The notes beneath the pieces were generated by a model that worked only from the letters and a program-made list of their open reading frames with translations, had not been told where the DNA came from and did no database searches. Position numbers and translations under genes: made by a program. Positions 53,362 through 62,266 of a stretch of 64,000 nucleotides of DNA are shown one piece after another (position 1 is the stretch's first letter; each line of letters starts with the position of its first letter). This stretch comes from a virus. The stretch lies in IMG/VR virus record IMGVR_UViG_3300028030_000009, positions 1 through 64,000 of that record. One strand, written 5' to 3'.

Positions 53362-54965
53362 GCATCTCCTTTCATTTTCTGCTTCATCTCGTCTATTTTG
53401 ACCTGAGCCTCTCTTGTTTTCCTGACCTTTTCCTCAAAGCTCATTGTCTTGCTGCTTCTTACAGCTGCTATGTACCTAGTAAGGCAGGCTATTTTGATTG
53501 ACATCAGGTCATGCACAAAATCCTTCGACCTACCGATTGTCTCATCTAGATAAATTTCTGTCAAAGATTCGTCATCTAGTTCCTCCTTTGCAAGTTTTTC
53601 GATTTCTTCTTTTAGCCTAAAGCACTTTCGTGCTTCATACAGAAGCGCTCTTTTCTCCTCAGAGTCCATTGCTGCCTTGATTAGCTCTTTCTCTCTGAGC
53701 AGAATGCTGCCTGAGTGACGTCCTCTGTCTTTGCTTTTTGACTCAACCTTTCTTACAACACCAAGAATTTTTGTTGCATATTCAAGCATTGATTGCCTGA
53801 CTACAGCATGCATCCTTGATGCTTCTTTCAGGATTGCGTCGTAAGCTTTTTGTTTTTGGAATGGGTCAGATGTGTCGTACTCAGAAGCAATTGAATTTAC
53901 ACAAAACTCAACAGCTGGCACGCCCATCCCTAGCTTGGTCCTTAGTTCGTCTATTCTGCCTTCTGCAATTATGTCCGCTGGGTCTTCTCCATAATCAAAC
54001 GTGACAATCTTTGTGCTGATTGCCCGCTCGCTGAACATGCATGCTGCCTTTAGTGCAGCTCTAACGCCTGCACTGTCTCCATCGTATGCTATTGTCCCGG
54101 AGATTGCATGCCGTCCTATTAGCTTCACATGCTCTTCAGTAAGCGATGTGCCCATGCTGGCGAAAGCGTTCTCAAAACCAGCCTGATGCATCAATACAAC
54201 ATCCATCTGTCCTTCACACAGCAAAAAAGACTTTGTTTTTGCAACGTTGGTTTTTGCTATGTTGAAGCCGTAAAGAAGTTTGGATTTTTTGAAAATCGGC
54301 GTGTCTGGAGTATTTACATACTTAGCAGGATGGTTTGAAAATGTTCTTCCGCTAAAGCCGCAGAGCTTGCCTGTATGGTCACGGACAGGGAACATTATCC
54401 TGTCAATAAACCTGGCGTAAAGCCCTCTACTTCCCTCGTCAATAATTCCTAGGACTTTGGCTTCCTCCGCATTAAGGTTTTCTAATACAAATCTGACAGT
54501 CTCTCTGCTTGCTGGAGCAAAACCTATTTCAAATTTCTCTATTGAGCTGCGACTTACTCCCCTATCCGTCAGATACGCTATAACGTCTTTTCTTTTTTTT
54601 AGGTTTAGGATGCACCACTCATTGTACTCTTCAAGTGCCGATGAAGAATATTTCTTTTGCGATTGGTAGTTTTTTTCATATTCTACCTCTATGCCGAACA
54701 TCTCACAGAGCTTCTCAACTGCCTCAGCAAAAGACAGGCGCTCCATGTCCATCACAAGCTTTATCGCATCTCCACCAACACCAGCGCTGAAATCGTGCCA
54801 GATATTTTTTTGTTCAGAGACAACAAAACTAGGAGTCTTCTCTTCGTTGAACGGAGAGAAACCCTTGTATACGGACCCTGCTTTTTTCAGGTCTCTTACA
54901 TACAGCTCTGCGACATCTAGTACCGGCAGCGACCTTACGGATTCGAGTGTTCGTTCTGAGAACAT
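53358..54965 (-). CDS. DnaG-type DNA primase, zinc ligands replaced
   Basis: 535 aa. Order: CHC2-like N-terminal domain (1-90), RNA-polymerase core and TOPRIM (about 110-330) and a helical C-terminus. TOPRIM residues are present: E251 (CEGQMD), D255, D295 and D297 (AYDGDSAG). The zinc-binding Cys/His positions are not: the YKGFSPFNEEKTPSF stretch has S37 and N40 where Cys and His are expected, and WHDFSAGVGGD has D58 and A61 for the Cys pair. Similar zinc-free primases occur in some bacteria and phages. It synthesises RNA primers for lagging strands, and probably pairs with the DnaB-like helicase at 60932. Confidence 0.93.
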   Translation of the reverse strand: MFSERTLESVRSLPVLDVAELYVRDLKKAGSVYKGFSPFNEEKTPSFVVSEQKNIWHDFSAGVGGDAIKLVMDMERLSFAEAVEKLCEMFGIEVEYEKNYQSQKKYSSSALEEYNEWCILNLKKRKDVIAYLTDRGVSRSSIEKFEIGFAPASRETVRFVLENLNAEEAKVLGIIDEGSRGLYARFIDRIMFPVRDHTGKLCGFSGRTFSNHPAKYVNTPDTPIFKKSKLLYGFNIAKTNVAKTKSFLLCEGQMDVVLMHQAGFENAFASMGTSLTEEHVKLIGRHAISGTIAYDGDSAGVRAALKAACMFSERAISTKIVTFDYGEDPADIIAEGRIDELRTKLGMGVPAVEFCVNSIASEYDTSDPFQKQKAYDAILKEASRMHAVVRQSMLEYATKILGVVRKVESKSKDRGRHSGSILLREKELIKAAMDSEEKRALLYEARKCFRLKEEIEKLAKEELDDESLTEIYLDETIGRSKDFVHDLMSIKIACLTRYIAAVRSSKTMSFEEKVRKTREAQVKIDEMKQKMKGDA

Positions 54966-55162
54966 GCGTCTTCTCCTTCCGGCAGAACACTCTCTATCTC
55001 TTCACCAAGCTCGGCTACATCAGTAACCTCAACTATATTGGATTCGAGAACGTCACCAGAAAGCGCCTTGGCCACAGCTTCTTCTGAGTTTGACGCCAAA
55101 ACTATGACCTCCTCGATTGATAGAGTCAGCATGTTTCTGGCGACAACAACTTTGTATCTCAT
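54935..55162 (-). CDS. DpnD/PcfM-like small protein
   Basis: 75 aa: MRYKVVVARNMLTLSIEEVI, then SNSEEAVAKALSG, with an acidic extension. Same layout as the other copies. GGAGGG site; its stop lies inside the primase start region. Confidence 0.67.
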   Translation of the reverse strand: MRYKVVVARNMLTLSIEEVIVLASNSEEAVAKALSGDVLESNIVEVTDVAELGEEIESVLPEGEDACSQNEHSNP

Positions 55163-55190
55163 GTTGCCCTCCTACAACTGGAGGCTATGG

Positions 55191-55556
55191 TTAGAACTTT
55201 CTTCTAAATCCGTCGGCTACGACTGTCTTGCCTCCACTTTTAATCTGGTTTGCGACAGCCACGACGTCTTTCCTCGTGTTATTTAGTGCGTTTAGCACCT
55301 GAGCTGATACGACATATAGTGTGTTTTTCTCTGGAGCAGGAAGCCCAAAAACATCACCGTATGTGTCACGGAATATGTTGAATTCACCAAAAGACTCTAC
55401 ATCTTTTCCTGTCTTCTCAACCCTCGCAACAATCCCACTTTGTGGAATCCTGACTGTCTTTGGGATATCGCCGGATGTTAACACATATATGTCATGGTTA
55501 CATAGGTTTACAACCTTCTTACCGTTCGATTCGTACGCTTTGACATCAACGTCCAT
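55191..55556 (-). CDS. Conserved phage protein, NLCNHDIYVL type
   Basis: 121 aa from ATG 55556 (GGAGG 7 nt upstream). The order NLCNHDIYVL, then VRIPQSGIVARVEKTG, FGLPAPEKNTLYVVSAQVL and VVAVANQIKSGGKTV matches a widespread family of hypothetical phage and plasmid proteins (NLxPHxI...IPxSGxxARV...GLPxP...IVS). No function established. Confidence 0.78.
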   Translation of the reverse strand: MDVDVKAYESNGKKVVNLCNHDIYVLTSGDIPKTVRIPQSGIVARVEKTGKDVESFGEFNIFRDTYGDVFGLPAPEKNTLYVVSAQVLNALNNTRKDVVAVANQIKSGGKTVVADGFRRKF

Positions 55557-55558
55557 AA

Positions 55559-55930
55559 TCATACCTCCGTAACAACTCGCTCGATATCGTCCCGCTCCTC
55601 AACAATCTTTATATTCTCTGGTGTTGGTTTCATTGAAATAATGACACCGTCACCATTTTTTTTGATTGCAAAAATCTTGCCTTCTTTCCTTGTGGCTTCG
55701 AAGTTATCTTTTAGCCACTTTGAGTACACCTCCTTATATGCCTCTTCGTTGATTATATCCCGAAGTGCATCCATCCCAATTTCCTCTGCAGCTTTTCTTG
55801 ATGTTTCGGTAACAAGCTCAACAACAAGCTCGTCGCCGTCAACTCTAAAGCTACCACATTTCCTGTTTTTATATCTGATGTCTCCGCTGTAATTTTCGAC
55901 ATCAACATTTGCAACTGTAAAATCACTCAT
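55559..55930 (-). CDS. Unknown 123-aa acidic protein
   Basis: Start at ATG 55930 (AAAGGGGG upstream). MSDFTVANVDVENYSGDIRY; alpha/beta with a basic-acidic mix. Ends at the next start. No family recognised. Confidence 0.7.
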   Translation of the reverse strand: MSDFTVANVDVENYSGDIRYKNRKCGSFRVDGDELVVELVTETSRKAAEEIGMDALRDIINEEAYKEVYSKWLKDNFEATRKEGKIFAIKKNGDGVIISMKPTPENIKIVEERDDIERVVTEV

Positions 55931-55996
55931 GTATACCCCCTTTGTTTTTGTGTGTGTTTTGCGGCACAAAACGGTATGTGCCGCCAAGTAAATATC

Positions 55997-57046
55997 CTAC
56001 AGATACCCCTCTGTTGACAGTGTTGTGTGAGAGTAAGCCTTCGGCCTATCTTCAAAAAAGTTTGTCCGCGTGTCGTTTGGCTTGTCGTACTTCTTCTCAT
56101 ACGCAAGCAGTGGACTAACTGGCTTGTTATACATTGGCTCAAACCCAAGCCCTACAAGCATCTCATCACCCTTCCCGCAAATATACCGACCAACTGTTTC
56201 TCGATTGATTTCAGGGAACTCTTCTCCAGTGACAGCGAGAGCCCATTCAATCTCAAGGTTTACAGCACCATCAATCAGCTCTCTTGCCATCTGTTCGACA
56301 ACCTTGATGTCGATGCCAGGATAAGCTTTTAGCGTGCTGGTGAGCATTTGGCGAAACAGTAGTACGTGAGTGCGCTCGTCACGTGCAATGTATGAAATCA
56401 TGCTTGCGGAGCCCTTCATCTTGTGGCCAAGCCACCAGAAGAAGATGAATCCTCCATAGAACATAATGTTCTCAAGAACATTGTTTGCAAGCATAGCCTT
56501 TACGATTGCTCTCATTGGAACGCCTTCATCGTTATATCTCAACTCTGAATACATTTTGTCAAGAAACGCGTCTCGCTCTCTAAGCATGGCATCTGTTTTG
56601 TATAGGTCATAAATCTTGTCTCTATTCGGAGAAACATCTTTGACCATTACGTCATAGCTCTTGCTGTGCAGAGCCTCCTCGTATGTTTGCCTTGCAAGAC
56701 ACGCCTTGATTGCACCGTCTGTAATCCACGGCATCATATTTGACGCTAGGTTCGACGTTTGCGCTGAATCATTGAAGATAAGGCCAGCCAGAACTCGGTC
56801 ATATGCAGAACGCTCGATATCTGATAGCTCCATATACACTTTTCTGTCGCCAGTCATATCAACATCTTCTGGGAACCATGTGTTCCCAAGCATCACGTTA
56901 AACAGCCTGTCTGCCCACTGGTATGGACTACCAGTAAAGTCGATGATTCCATCTACATCGCTTCCGACTGGCGCCGCATTTGTCCTGTGCACCTCTGGCT
57001 CAGGATTGAACAACTTTGCTGGTTTTACAATCGAATCCAAATTCAT
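55997..57046 (-). CDS. nrdB: Class I ribonucleotide reductase small subunit
   Basis: 349 aa from ATG 57046 (AAGGAGG site). R2 metal ligands and radical Tyr are visible: FNDSAQTSN (first Asp), RQTYEEALHSKSY (Glu, His and Tyr), LEIEWAL and YIARDERTHVLLF (Glu and His). Forms a dimetal-tyrosyl radical for NrdA. Lies just downstream of nrdA in the same operon. The cofactor class (Fe, Mn or mixed) cannot be told from this reading. Confidence 0.93.
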   Translation of the reverse strand: MNLDSIVKPAKLFNPEPEVHRTNAAPVGSDVDGIIDFTGSPYQWADRLFNVMLGNTWFPEDVDMTGDRKVYMELSDIERSAYDRVLAGLIFNDSAQTSNLASNMMPWITDGAIKACLARQTYEEALHSKSYDVMVKDVSPNRDKIYDLYKTDAMLRERDAFLDKMYSELRYNDEGVPMRAIVKAMLANNVLENIMFYGGFIFFWWLGHKMKGSASMISYIARDERTHVLLFRQMLTSTLKAYPGIDIKVVEQMARELIDGAVNLEIEWALAVTGEEFPEINRETVGRYICGKGDEMLVGLGFEPMYNKPVSPLLAYEKKYDKPNDTRTNFFEDRPKAYSHTTLSTEGYL

Positions 57047-57063
57047 ACGCCATCCTCCTTTTC

Positions 57064-59481
57064 TTATTGGCATCCGCTACATTCGAACGAGCGGTCAATT
57101 GTTGTCTCGTCCGGTGCTTGAGACCGTACATAATAGACAGACTTAAGCCCATTCATCCAAGCAGACCTATACAGGTTTGCGAGTTGTGATACATGCGTAA
57201 CCTTGGTTGGGTCTATAAACAGGTTGAAAGAAATTCCTTGGTCTATGTATTTAGACCTAAGGCCATTCATCCTTACGGAATCCTCTTGGTCAACGCCATA
57301 AGCAGTAACATAGTATTTGTAGTTTTCCACATCAATCTTTGGAGCCGTTACTGGGATTGAGCCTCCAGCGTTCTCCTCATTCCACTTGCGCTTATACACA
57401 GGCTCTATCGTCGATGTTGTCCCTGTAATCAAAGCAATGGATGATGTAGGAGCAATCGCATTGATATACGCATTGCGCATTGGCTTTTCCCATTCCGACC
57501 CATTGTACTCTGGATATGCGCCTTTTTCCTCTGCAAGAAGTTGAGACGCCTTTACAGATGCGTCTCTAAATTTTGAGTACACCTCATTAATGTAGTCCTC
57601 ATGCTCCTTTGAGCCAAACATGATATGCCTTGTTGCAATGTCCTCTGCTTCTCCCATTACTCCAAGGCCTATTGCCCTTGTAAGCTTTGCCGTCCTTTCG
57701 ACCTTTTTGAGAGGATACAAATTGCAATCAATTACGTTATCAAGCATTCTGATTGCAGTATATACAACATCGTAAAACTCGTCATCTGTAAGCCGCGTAA
57801 CTTTAGGTAGGTTAATGGACGCAAGGTTGCATATAGCAGTCCTACCTTCTTTTCTGTACGATTCTATTCTCGTAACCTTCTTGCCGTCTACGACATCGCC
57901 AAGCTCGACGTATTTAGACATCTTTTTGCCAGAATCGGTTTCAATGTATTCGAACTCGCTTAACTGAATCTGCGGGTCTTCTTTGTCATCTAGATAGATG
58001 TCCACCATATTTCTATCTGGCTCAGTTGTTTGGAAAATCTCTGTGCACAAATTGCTTGAGCGGATTACGCCTGTATGCTTGTTCTTGTTCTCCCTGTTTG
58101 CTGTATCCTTAAATCCAACAAACGGCACTCCATGTCGTGCTGCATATATCATCATCTGAGAGAAGATTTCTCTTGCTCTCACTCTAGACTTTCTTATGGA
58201 TGGGTCTTTTTCTGCCTTAATATACGCTTCTGTAAATTCGTCGCCATAAAGCTCATTGAGATGAGGGACATCATATGGGTCAAATAGCGTCCACATCTCG
58301 TCATTAGCTTCTCGGCGCATGAACTCGTCTGAAACCCAGATTGCAGGGAAGATATCGAATGCCTTGTTTCTCTCTTCTCCTCCAGCGTCTCTGGTTTGCA
58401 GAAATTTTGAGATATCAAGGTGCCAATCCTGAATATAATCAGCGAACGCGCCTTTCCGTGTGCCTAGCTGGTCCACGGCTAGCGCTGTATCGTTATCAAT
58501 CTTTATGAATGGCACAACACCTCTAGCCACATCCTTGTATCTGTCAATTGATGAGCCAGTAGCTCGGACCTGTGACCAGTCCCACCCTACGCCGCCTCCA
58601 AATTTTGACAAGAAGGCTTTCTCTTTGTATCCATCGAAAATTCCTTCAAGCGAGTCATCATTTGAGCCAACAAAACAGCTTGACAGTTGATGCCTCTTGG
58701 TTCTTGCATTCGACAATGTTGGTGTGGCTGCCATTACGTAGAATTTTGACAGCATTTCATAGAACTTCAGCGCCCACTTCATTTTGTCATGCTCTTTGTG
58801 CGCAAGGAACATTGCAACAGCCATGAACATATGCTGTGGAAGCTCTACGATTTTATTGTCGCTTGAGCGAAGAAGGTATCTGTCCTCAAGCATTTTTATT
58901 CCAAGATACGTAAATTGATTGTCTCTCTCTGGTGCAATATGCTTATCGATTTCGTCGATGTCATAGTCTTTCCAGAAATCGTGAAACTTCCCTGTAGATT
59001 CAGCCATTTCTACGTATTGACGGAACGAAGGGTATTTCTGGCCCTTCTTGTTCATATACAGCTTTCCAACATTGTGATACAGTTCCATTAACTCCAATCG
59101 CGCAGCCACAAATGTCCAGTTGGGTGCCACCACATCGATTTTGTCCTCTGCCGCCTTCTTCATTGTGGCATGGACAGCAGTGGTTGGCATCCCGTTTGTC
59201 CATGAGATTTTAGAATCGAGAATCAGCTCATACGGATTTACATTGTCTATGCCATCGCATGCATCCTTTGCTTTTTCGAGTGCCTTCTCAACGAGCATAG
59301 GCTCTTTGTTACCATCCCTTTTTGTAACAGACAGTTCACCACCGCTATACTCTTTCCTTCCAGCCGCGACAGCAATGTAGTCCATAATGAACTCATTTGC
59401 TGCCTTGTAGTCACCTAACTCTCTTCGAATATACTCTCCAACCTTTATTGCTTTTTCAACCAAATCAACATTTTTGCTCAT
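57064..59481 (-). CDS. nrdA: Class I ribonucleotide reductase large subunit
   Basis: 805 aa. Residues about 50-135 look like an ATP cone, so allosteric activity control is likely. Catalytic set: C269 (QLSSCFVG), N477-C479-E481 (NLCTE), C551 (CNLASINL) and the C-terminal redox pair C801/C804 (ECSGCQ). Between NLCTE and CNLAS lie about 70 residues, clearly more than in common NrdA. Converts NDPs to dNDPs with NrdB. AAAGGAG site. The stop overlaps the neighbouring frames by a few nt, and a thioredoxin/glutaredoxin gene was not seen in the window. Confidence 0.95.
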   Translation of the reverse strand: MSKNVDLVEKAIKVGEYIRRELGDYKAANEFIMDYIAVAAGRKEYSGGELSVTKRDGNKEPMLVEKALEKAKDACDGIDNVNPYELILDSKISWTNGMPTTAVHATMKKAAEDKIDVVAPNWTFVAARLELMELYHNVGKLYMNKKGQKYPSFRQYVEMAESTGKFHDFWKDYDIDEIDKHIAPERDNQFTYLGIKMLEDRYLLRSSDNKIVELPQHMFMAVAMFLAHKEHDKMKWALKFYEMLSKFYVMAATPTLSNARTKRHQLSSCFVGSNDDSLEGIFDGYKEKAFLSKFGGGVGWDWSQVRATGSSIDRYKDVARGVVPFIKIDNDTALAVDQLGTRKGAFADYIQDWHLDISKFLQTRDAGGEERNKAFDIFPAIWVSDEFMRREANDEMWTLFDPYDVPHLNELYGDEFTEAYIKAEKDPSIRKSRVRAREIFSQMMIYAARHGVPFVGFKDTANRENKNKHTGVIRSSNLCTEIFQTTEPDRNMVDIYLDDKEDPQIQLSEFEYIETDSGKKMSKYVELGDVVDGKKVTRIESYRKEGRTAICNLASINLPKVTRLTDDEFYDVVYTAIRMLDNVIDCNLYPLKKVERTAKLTRAIGLGVMGEAEDIATRHIMFGSKEHEDYINEVYSKFRDASVKASQLLAEEKGAYPEYNGSEWEKPMRNAYINAIAPTSSIALITGTTSTIEPVYKRKWNEENAGGSIPVTAPKIDVENYKYYVTAYGVDQEDSVRMNGLRSKYIDQGISFNLFIDPTKVTHVSQLANLYRSAWMNGLKSVYYVRSQAPDETTIDRSFECSGCQ

Positions 59482-59921
59482 CGATGTTTCTCCTTTTTGC
59501 CTTTTCTAGGCATTTTAAGCTTGACGAACGGAATTATATCATCATTGGAATAATTCCCCTCTGTAATCTCGCCCATAATTGATGATGCAAACTGGTCATT
59601 AACAACGCTTCCGTAATGCTCCTTGAATAGGTCATTTACCATTGCTGTAGCCTCAGTCATCGTGTCTTTGGAGTACTCCATAGCATCCATATAATCACGT
59701 GCTGAGGTAACGCTGTCAGGGTACATGTTTTTGCCAACTGCCGCCTTCTGGTACAACATTGACATCATGCAGTAGAGTTCGAGCATCTTCTCCAGGTCCT
59801 CTCTGGCTGTTGTTGAATACAACTCCTTCATATAGTCAGACATTCTTTTTACAATGTCGTCAGGAGATATGGCTTGGAACTCTACTCCTGATACGGCTAC
59901 TCTTGAATAGTAATTTTTCAT
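59478..59921 (-). CDS. Unknown 147-aa helical protein upstream of nrdA
   Basis: Helical with Met/Tyr-rich stretches (KELYSTTAREDLEKMLELYC; SARDYMDAMEYSKDTM). AAAAGG site. Overlaps nrdA start by 4 nt. It may be an accessory protein of the RNR operon; no family recognised. Confidence 0.72.
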   Translation of the reverse strand: MKNYYSRVAVSGVEFQAISPDDIVKRMSDYMKELYSTTAREDLEKMLELYCMMSMLYQKAAVGKNMYPDSVTSARDYMDAMEYSKDTMTEATAMVNDLFKEHYGSVVNDQFASSIMGEITEGNYSNDDIIPFVKLKMPRKGKKEKHR

Positions 59922-59948
59922 CTTCTTTTCCTTTTGTAGGGTTTTTTT

Positions 59949-59957
59949 TGATATAAT
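59949..59957 (+). promoter_or_regulatory. Extended -10 promoter of HU-like gene
   Basis: TGATATAAT, ending 38 nt before the ATG at 59996, preceded by a T8 run. In a 74-bp divergent gap. Confidence 0.68.
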
Positions 59958-59995
59958 GACGCTGCTTGACGCAAAATCTAAACAAGGAGTTAAAT

Positions 59996-60256
59996 ATGAG
60001 TCAGCAGCTTATCACAGAGGTTCAGAGCAAACTTGGATGCTCAAAGACTGAAGCGGCAAAGGCCGTAAAAGCAGTCACAGATTCCATCAAAGAGATTGCA
60101 TCAAAGAAAGGCTCCGTGACAATCGTCAATTTTGGAAGCTTTACAGTGAAGCCATTCAACAGAACAAGCAAACTGCATGGCAAAGAGTACAAAGTCTCAA
60201 AAAACATTGTCCGCTTCAAGCCTGGTAAAGGTTTTGACGAGCTTATCAACAGCTAA
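59996..60256 (+). CDS. HU/IHF-family DNA-binding protein
   Basis: 86 aa from ATG 59996 (AAGGAG site). KTEAAKAVKAVTDSIKEIAS (helices), then GSVTIVNFGSFTVKPFNR and the arm, then NIVRFKPGKGFDELIN are the HU/IHF pattern. The beta-arm segment (NRTSKLHGKEYKVSKN) lacks the usual Pro at its tip, so DNA bending may be weaker. Isolated plus-strand gene with own promoter; it may act in replication, head packing or gene control. Confidence 0.9.
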   Translation: MSQQLITEVQSKLGCSKTEAAKAVKAVTDSIKEIASKKGSVTIVNFGSFTVKPFNRTSKLHGKEYKVSKNIVRFKPGKGFDELINS

Positions 60257-60497
60257 ACGCATTGGGCGTCACAATGACGCTCATGCCATCAACCTTCTTC
60301 AACTCGCCACCTTTCTTTTTAATTCTACTGCTGTCAAATGTCGATATTGTTTCTGCCTGCTCCTCTGTTACAACAAGATAATCAGGCTTCTTGCCTGTTT
60401 TTTCCGTTACAAGTTTCATGTTTCTGCCAATCACGGAATGCAGCTCCGCAAGAGACTCAATTTCGCAGTTTTCGATAGAAACTCCATTTATTTTCAT
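60246..60497 (-). CDS. Unknown 83-aa protein
   Basis: MKINGVSIENCEIESLAELH; helix then beta strand (DYLVVTEEQAETISTF). Tail-to-tail overlap of 11 nt with the HU-like gene. AAAGGAAG site. No family recognised. Confidence 0.7.
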   Translation of the reverse strand: MKINGVSIENCEIESLAELHSVIGRNMKLVTEKTGKKPDYLVVTEEQAETISTFDSSRIKKKGGELKKVDGMSVIVTPNAFSC

Positions 60498-60922
60498 TCT
60501 CTTCCTTTCATGTGCTTTCTGTTTAGAAACGACAGGAACTCTAATGCAATATCTCCGTTTTTAAATACGGCCTTCTTGCATCCAACGCACCCAATCGCTT
60601 CGACTACATACACTGTCTCTCCGTTTTTGTTTCTCGCAATATACCAGGCGAGTTCGGTTGATTCGTAAAAAGACTGTAAATCGAATTTTTTAGAGAACAC
60701 ATTCTTAAACGCTTCTCTCTTTTTTTCCTCCCTATCTACTTCATTTGTTTCCTCCTTTCTTGGTTCTGCTTCGTCTTTGTTTTTGTTGTGGTCTTCATTC
60801 TCTCCGTACATAAATACGGAGGCCGCTTTTTCTATGTCGTCAGCAAACTCCTTATGATTGCTGAGCCACTCTTTGAATTCGTTAACCTTGTATAGCGGCA
60901 CATACAATTCATACTGAACCAT
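60494..60922 (-). CDS. Unknown 142-aa protein
   Basis: Start at ATG 60922 with AGG at about 8 nt. Charged middle (EAEPRKEETNEVDREEKKRE), helical. The Cys pair CVGCKK near the C-terminus could bind metal. No family recognised. Confidence 0.7.
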   Translation of the reverse strand: MVQYELYVPLYKVNEFKEWLSNHKEFADDIEKAASVFMYGENEDHNKNKDEAEPRKEETNEVDREEKKREAFKNVFSKKFDLQSFYESTELAWYIARNKNGETVYVVEAIGCVGCKKAVFKNGDIALEFLSFLNRKHMKGRE

Positions 60923-60931
60923 CAGAAGCAC

Positions 60932-62266
60932 CTATACAACAGGCATGTCAATCATGACATCATCAAGAGTATCCTCTGTGTACGTCACAACATCAACTGG
61001 GTATGACGATGCTGGCCTATCTGTGAACTTGACGCTAGGCGACACAAAATGTGTATGAGCTGTCCCGGTCATACCGTCCCTGTTTTTCAACACGATAAGC
61101 TCTGCGTCATTCACTGGCGGCTCTTTTTCGCCGGTTTCCCTTGATTTGTAATACGATGGCCTGTAGAGGCCAATTACAACATCGGCATCCTCTTCTATCG
61201 CCCCAGACTCCCTGAGGTCAGATAGCTGAGGTCTTTTATTCGGCCTACTCTCTATTGAGCGGCTCAGCTGAGACAGTAGCCATACTTTGACGTCAAGTTC
61301 CTTTGCCAGTCGCTTGAGAGTCTTTGTGACGCCGCTAACCCACAAATGCATATTCTTGTCTGCAGTTGAACTCTTCTTGATGTATGTCAAGTGGTCAACA
61401 AAAATGTTTTTAACACTTGGGTGCTCACGCTTTATCGCCATGGATAGGTTGAAGATGTCAGTCTCAGTAACACTGCTGTCAACGATAAAATAGTTGCTGG
61501 CATTCGCTATCTTATCCCTTGCCCGCTTATAGGCATCAAAGTCGCTTATTTCGCCTCTTTTTATTTCTGATACTGGGATTTCTGCCTCGTTAGCTATCAA
61601 TCTTGTCATGATTGCTTCAGATGGCATTTCAAGCGAGAAGAACAATGAGCCCTCTCTTTTTTTAAGAAGGTGCCATTGGACTGTGGCAATGAATCCCGTC
61701 TTCCCCATAGATGGCCTTGCAGCAACCACAATTAGTGAGCCTGGCGCTATGTTAACCATATTGTCAAGTTCGGCTATTCCTGTGCCGTGGTCAATGATTG
61801 GATTTTGTATCATCTTCTCCATTCTCTCCACAATCTCCATGTTGGATTCTATTGGAGTTTTTGTGGATATATCTGGAACCTTCAGTTCGTCTGCTGTTAC
61901 GTCTTCGCCGTTCATGAGCTTTTGCTTGACTTCATCCAGACGCTTTATTGCTTCGCGCCTTCCGAACGACTCTATCACGACCTCTGCAGCAGACACCATC
62001 GCATCCCTTGATAGCGGCGGGTTGTTTGCGGTTATGTCAAGAACAACTGCCTCTGGCAGCCCGCTTTTTGCTACTGCTACAAGCTCGTTGAACGGTTGTT
62101 TTGAGGCATACGCTGTGATTGCCTCCTCATATATTTTTCTACAGTTATCATCGAAAAAGTGATTTGGCATCAACTTTCCCATGACATCTGCCACTCGTCT
62201 GACATCGAACATTACGGTAGACGCAATTGAATGTTCAATTGCTGTCGGTGCCAGCTTGCCACTCAT
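60932..62266 (-). CDS. DnaB-type replicative helicase
   Basis: 444 aa. N-terminal helical domain (1-110), linker and RecA-like C-domain: Walker A ARPSMGKTG (183-191), Walker B FVDHL (D291), LLSQLSRSIESRPNKRPQLS with DLRESGAIEEDADVVIGLYR and a KNRDGMTG arginine-finger region. Hexameric 5'-3' unwinding of DNA at the fork. Operon neighbours are the initiator (62966) and small genes. Works with the DnaG-type primase at 53358. Confidence 0.95.
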   Translation of the reverse strand: MSGKLAPTAIEHSIASTVMFDVRRVADVMGKLMPNHFFDDNCRKIYEEAITAYASKQPFNELVAVAKSGLPEAVVLDITANNPPLSRDAMVSAAEVVIESFGRREAIKRLDEVKQKLMNGEDVTADELKVPDISTKTPIESNMEIVERMEKMIQNPIIDHGTGIAELDNMVNIAPGSLIVVAARPSMGKTGFIATVQWHLLKKREGSLFFSLEMPSEAIMTRLIANEAEIPVSEIKRGEISDFDAYKRARDKIANASNYFIVDSSVTETDIFNLSMAIKREHPSVKNIFVDHLTYIKKSSTADKNMHLWVSGVTKTLKRLAKELDVKVWLLSQLSRSIESRPNKRPQLSDLRESGAIEEDADVVIGLYRPSYYKSRETGEKEPPVNDAELIVLKNRDGMTGTAHTHFVSPSVKFTDRPASSYPVDVVTYTEDTLDDVMIDMPVV

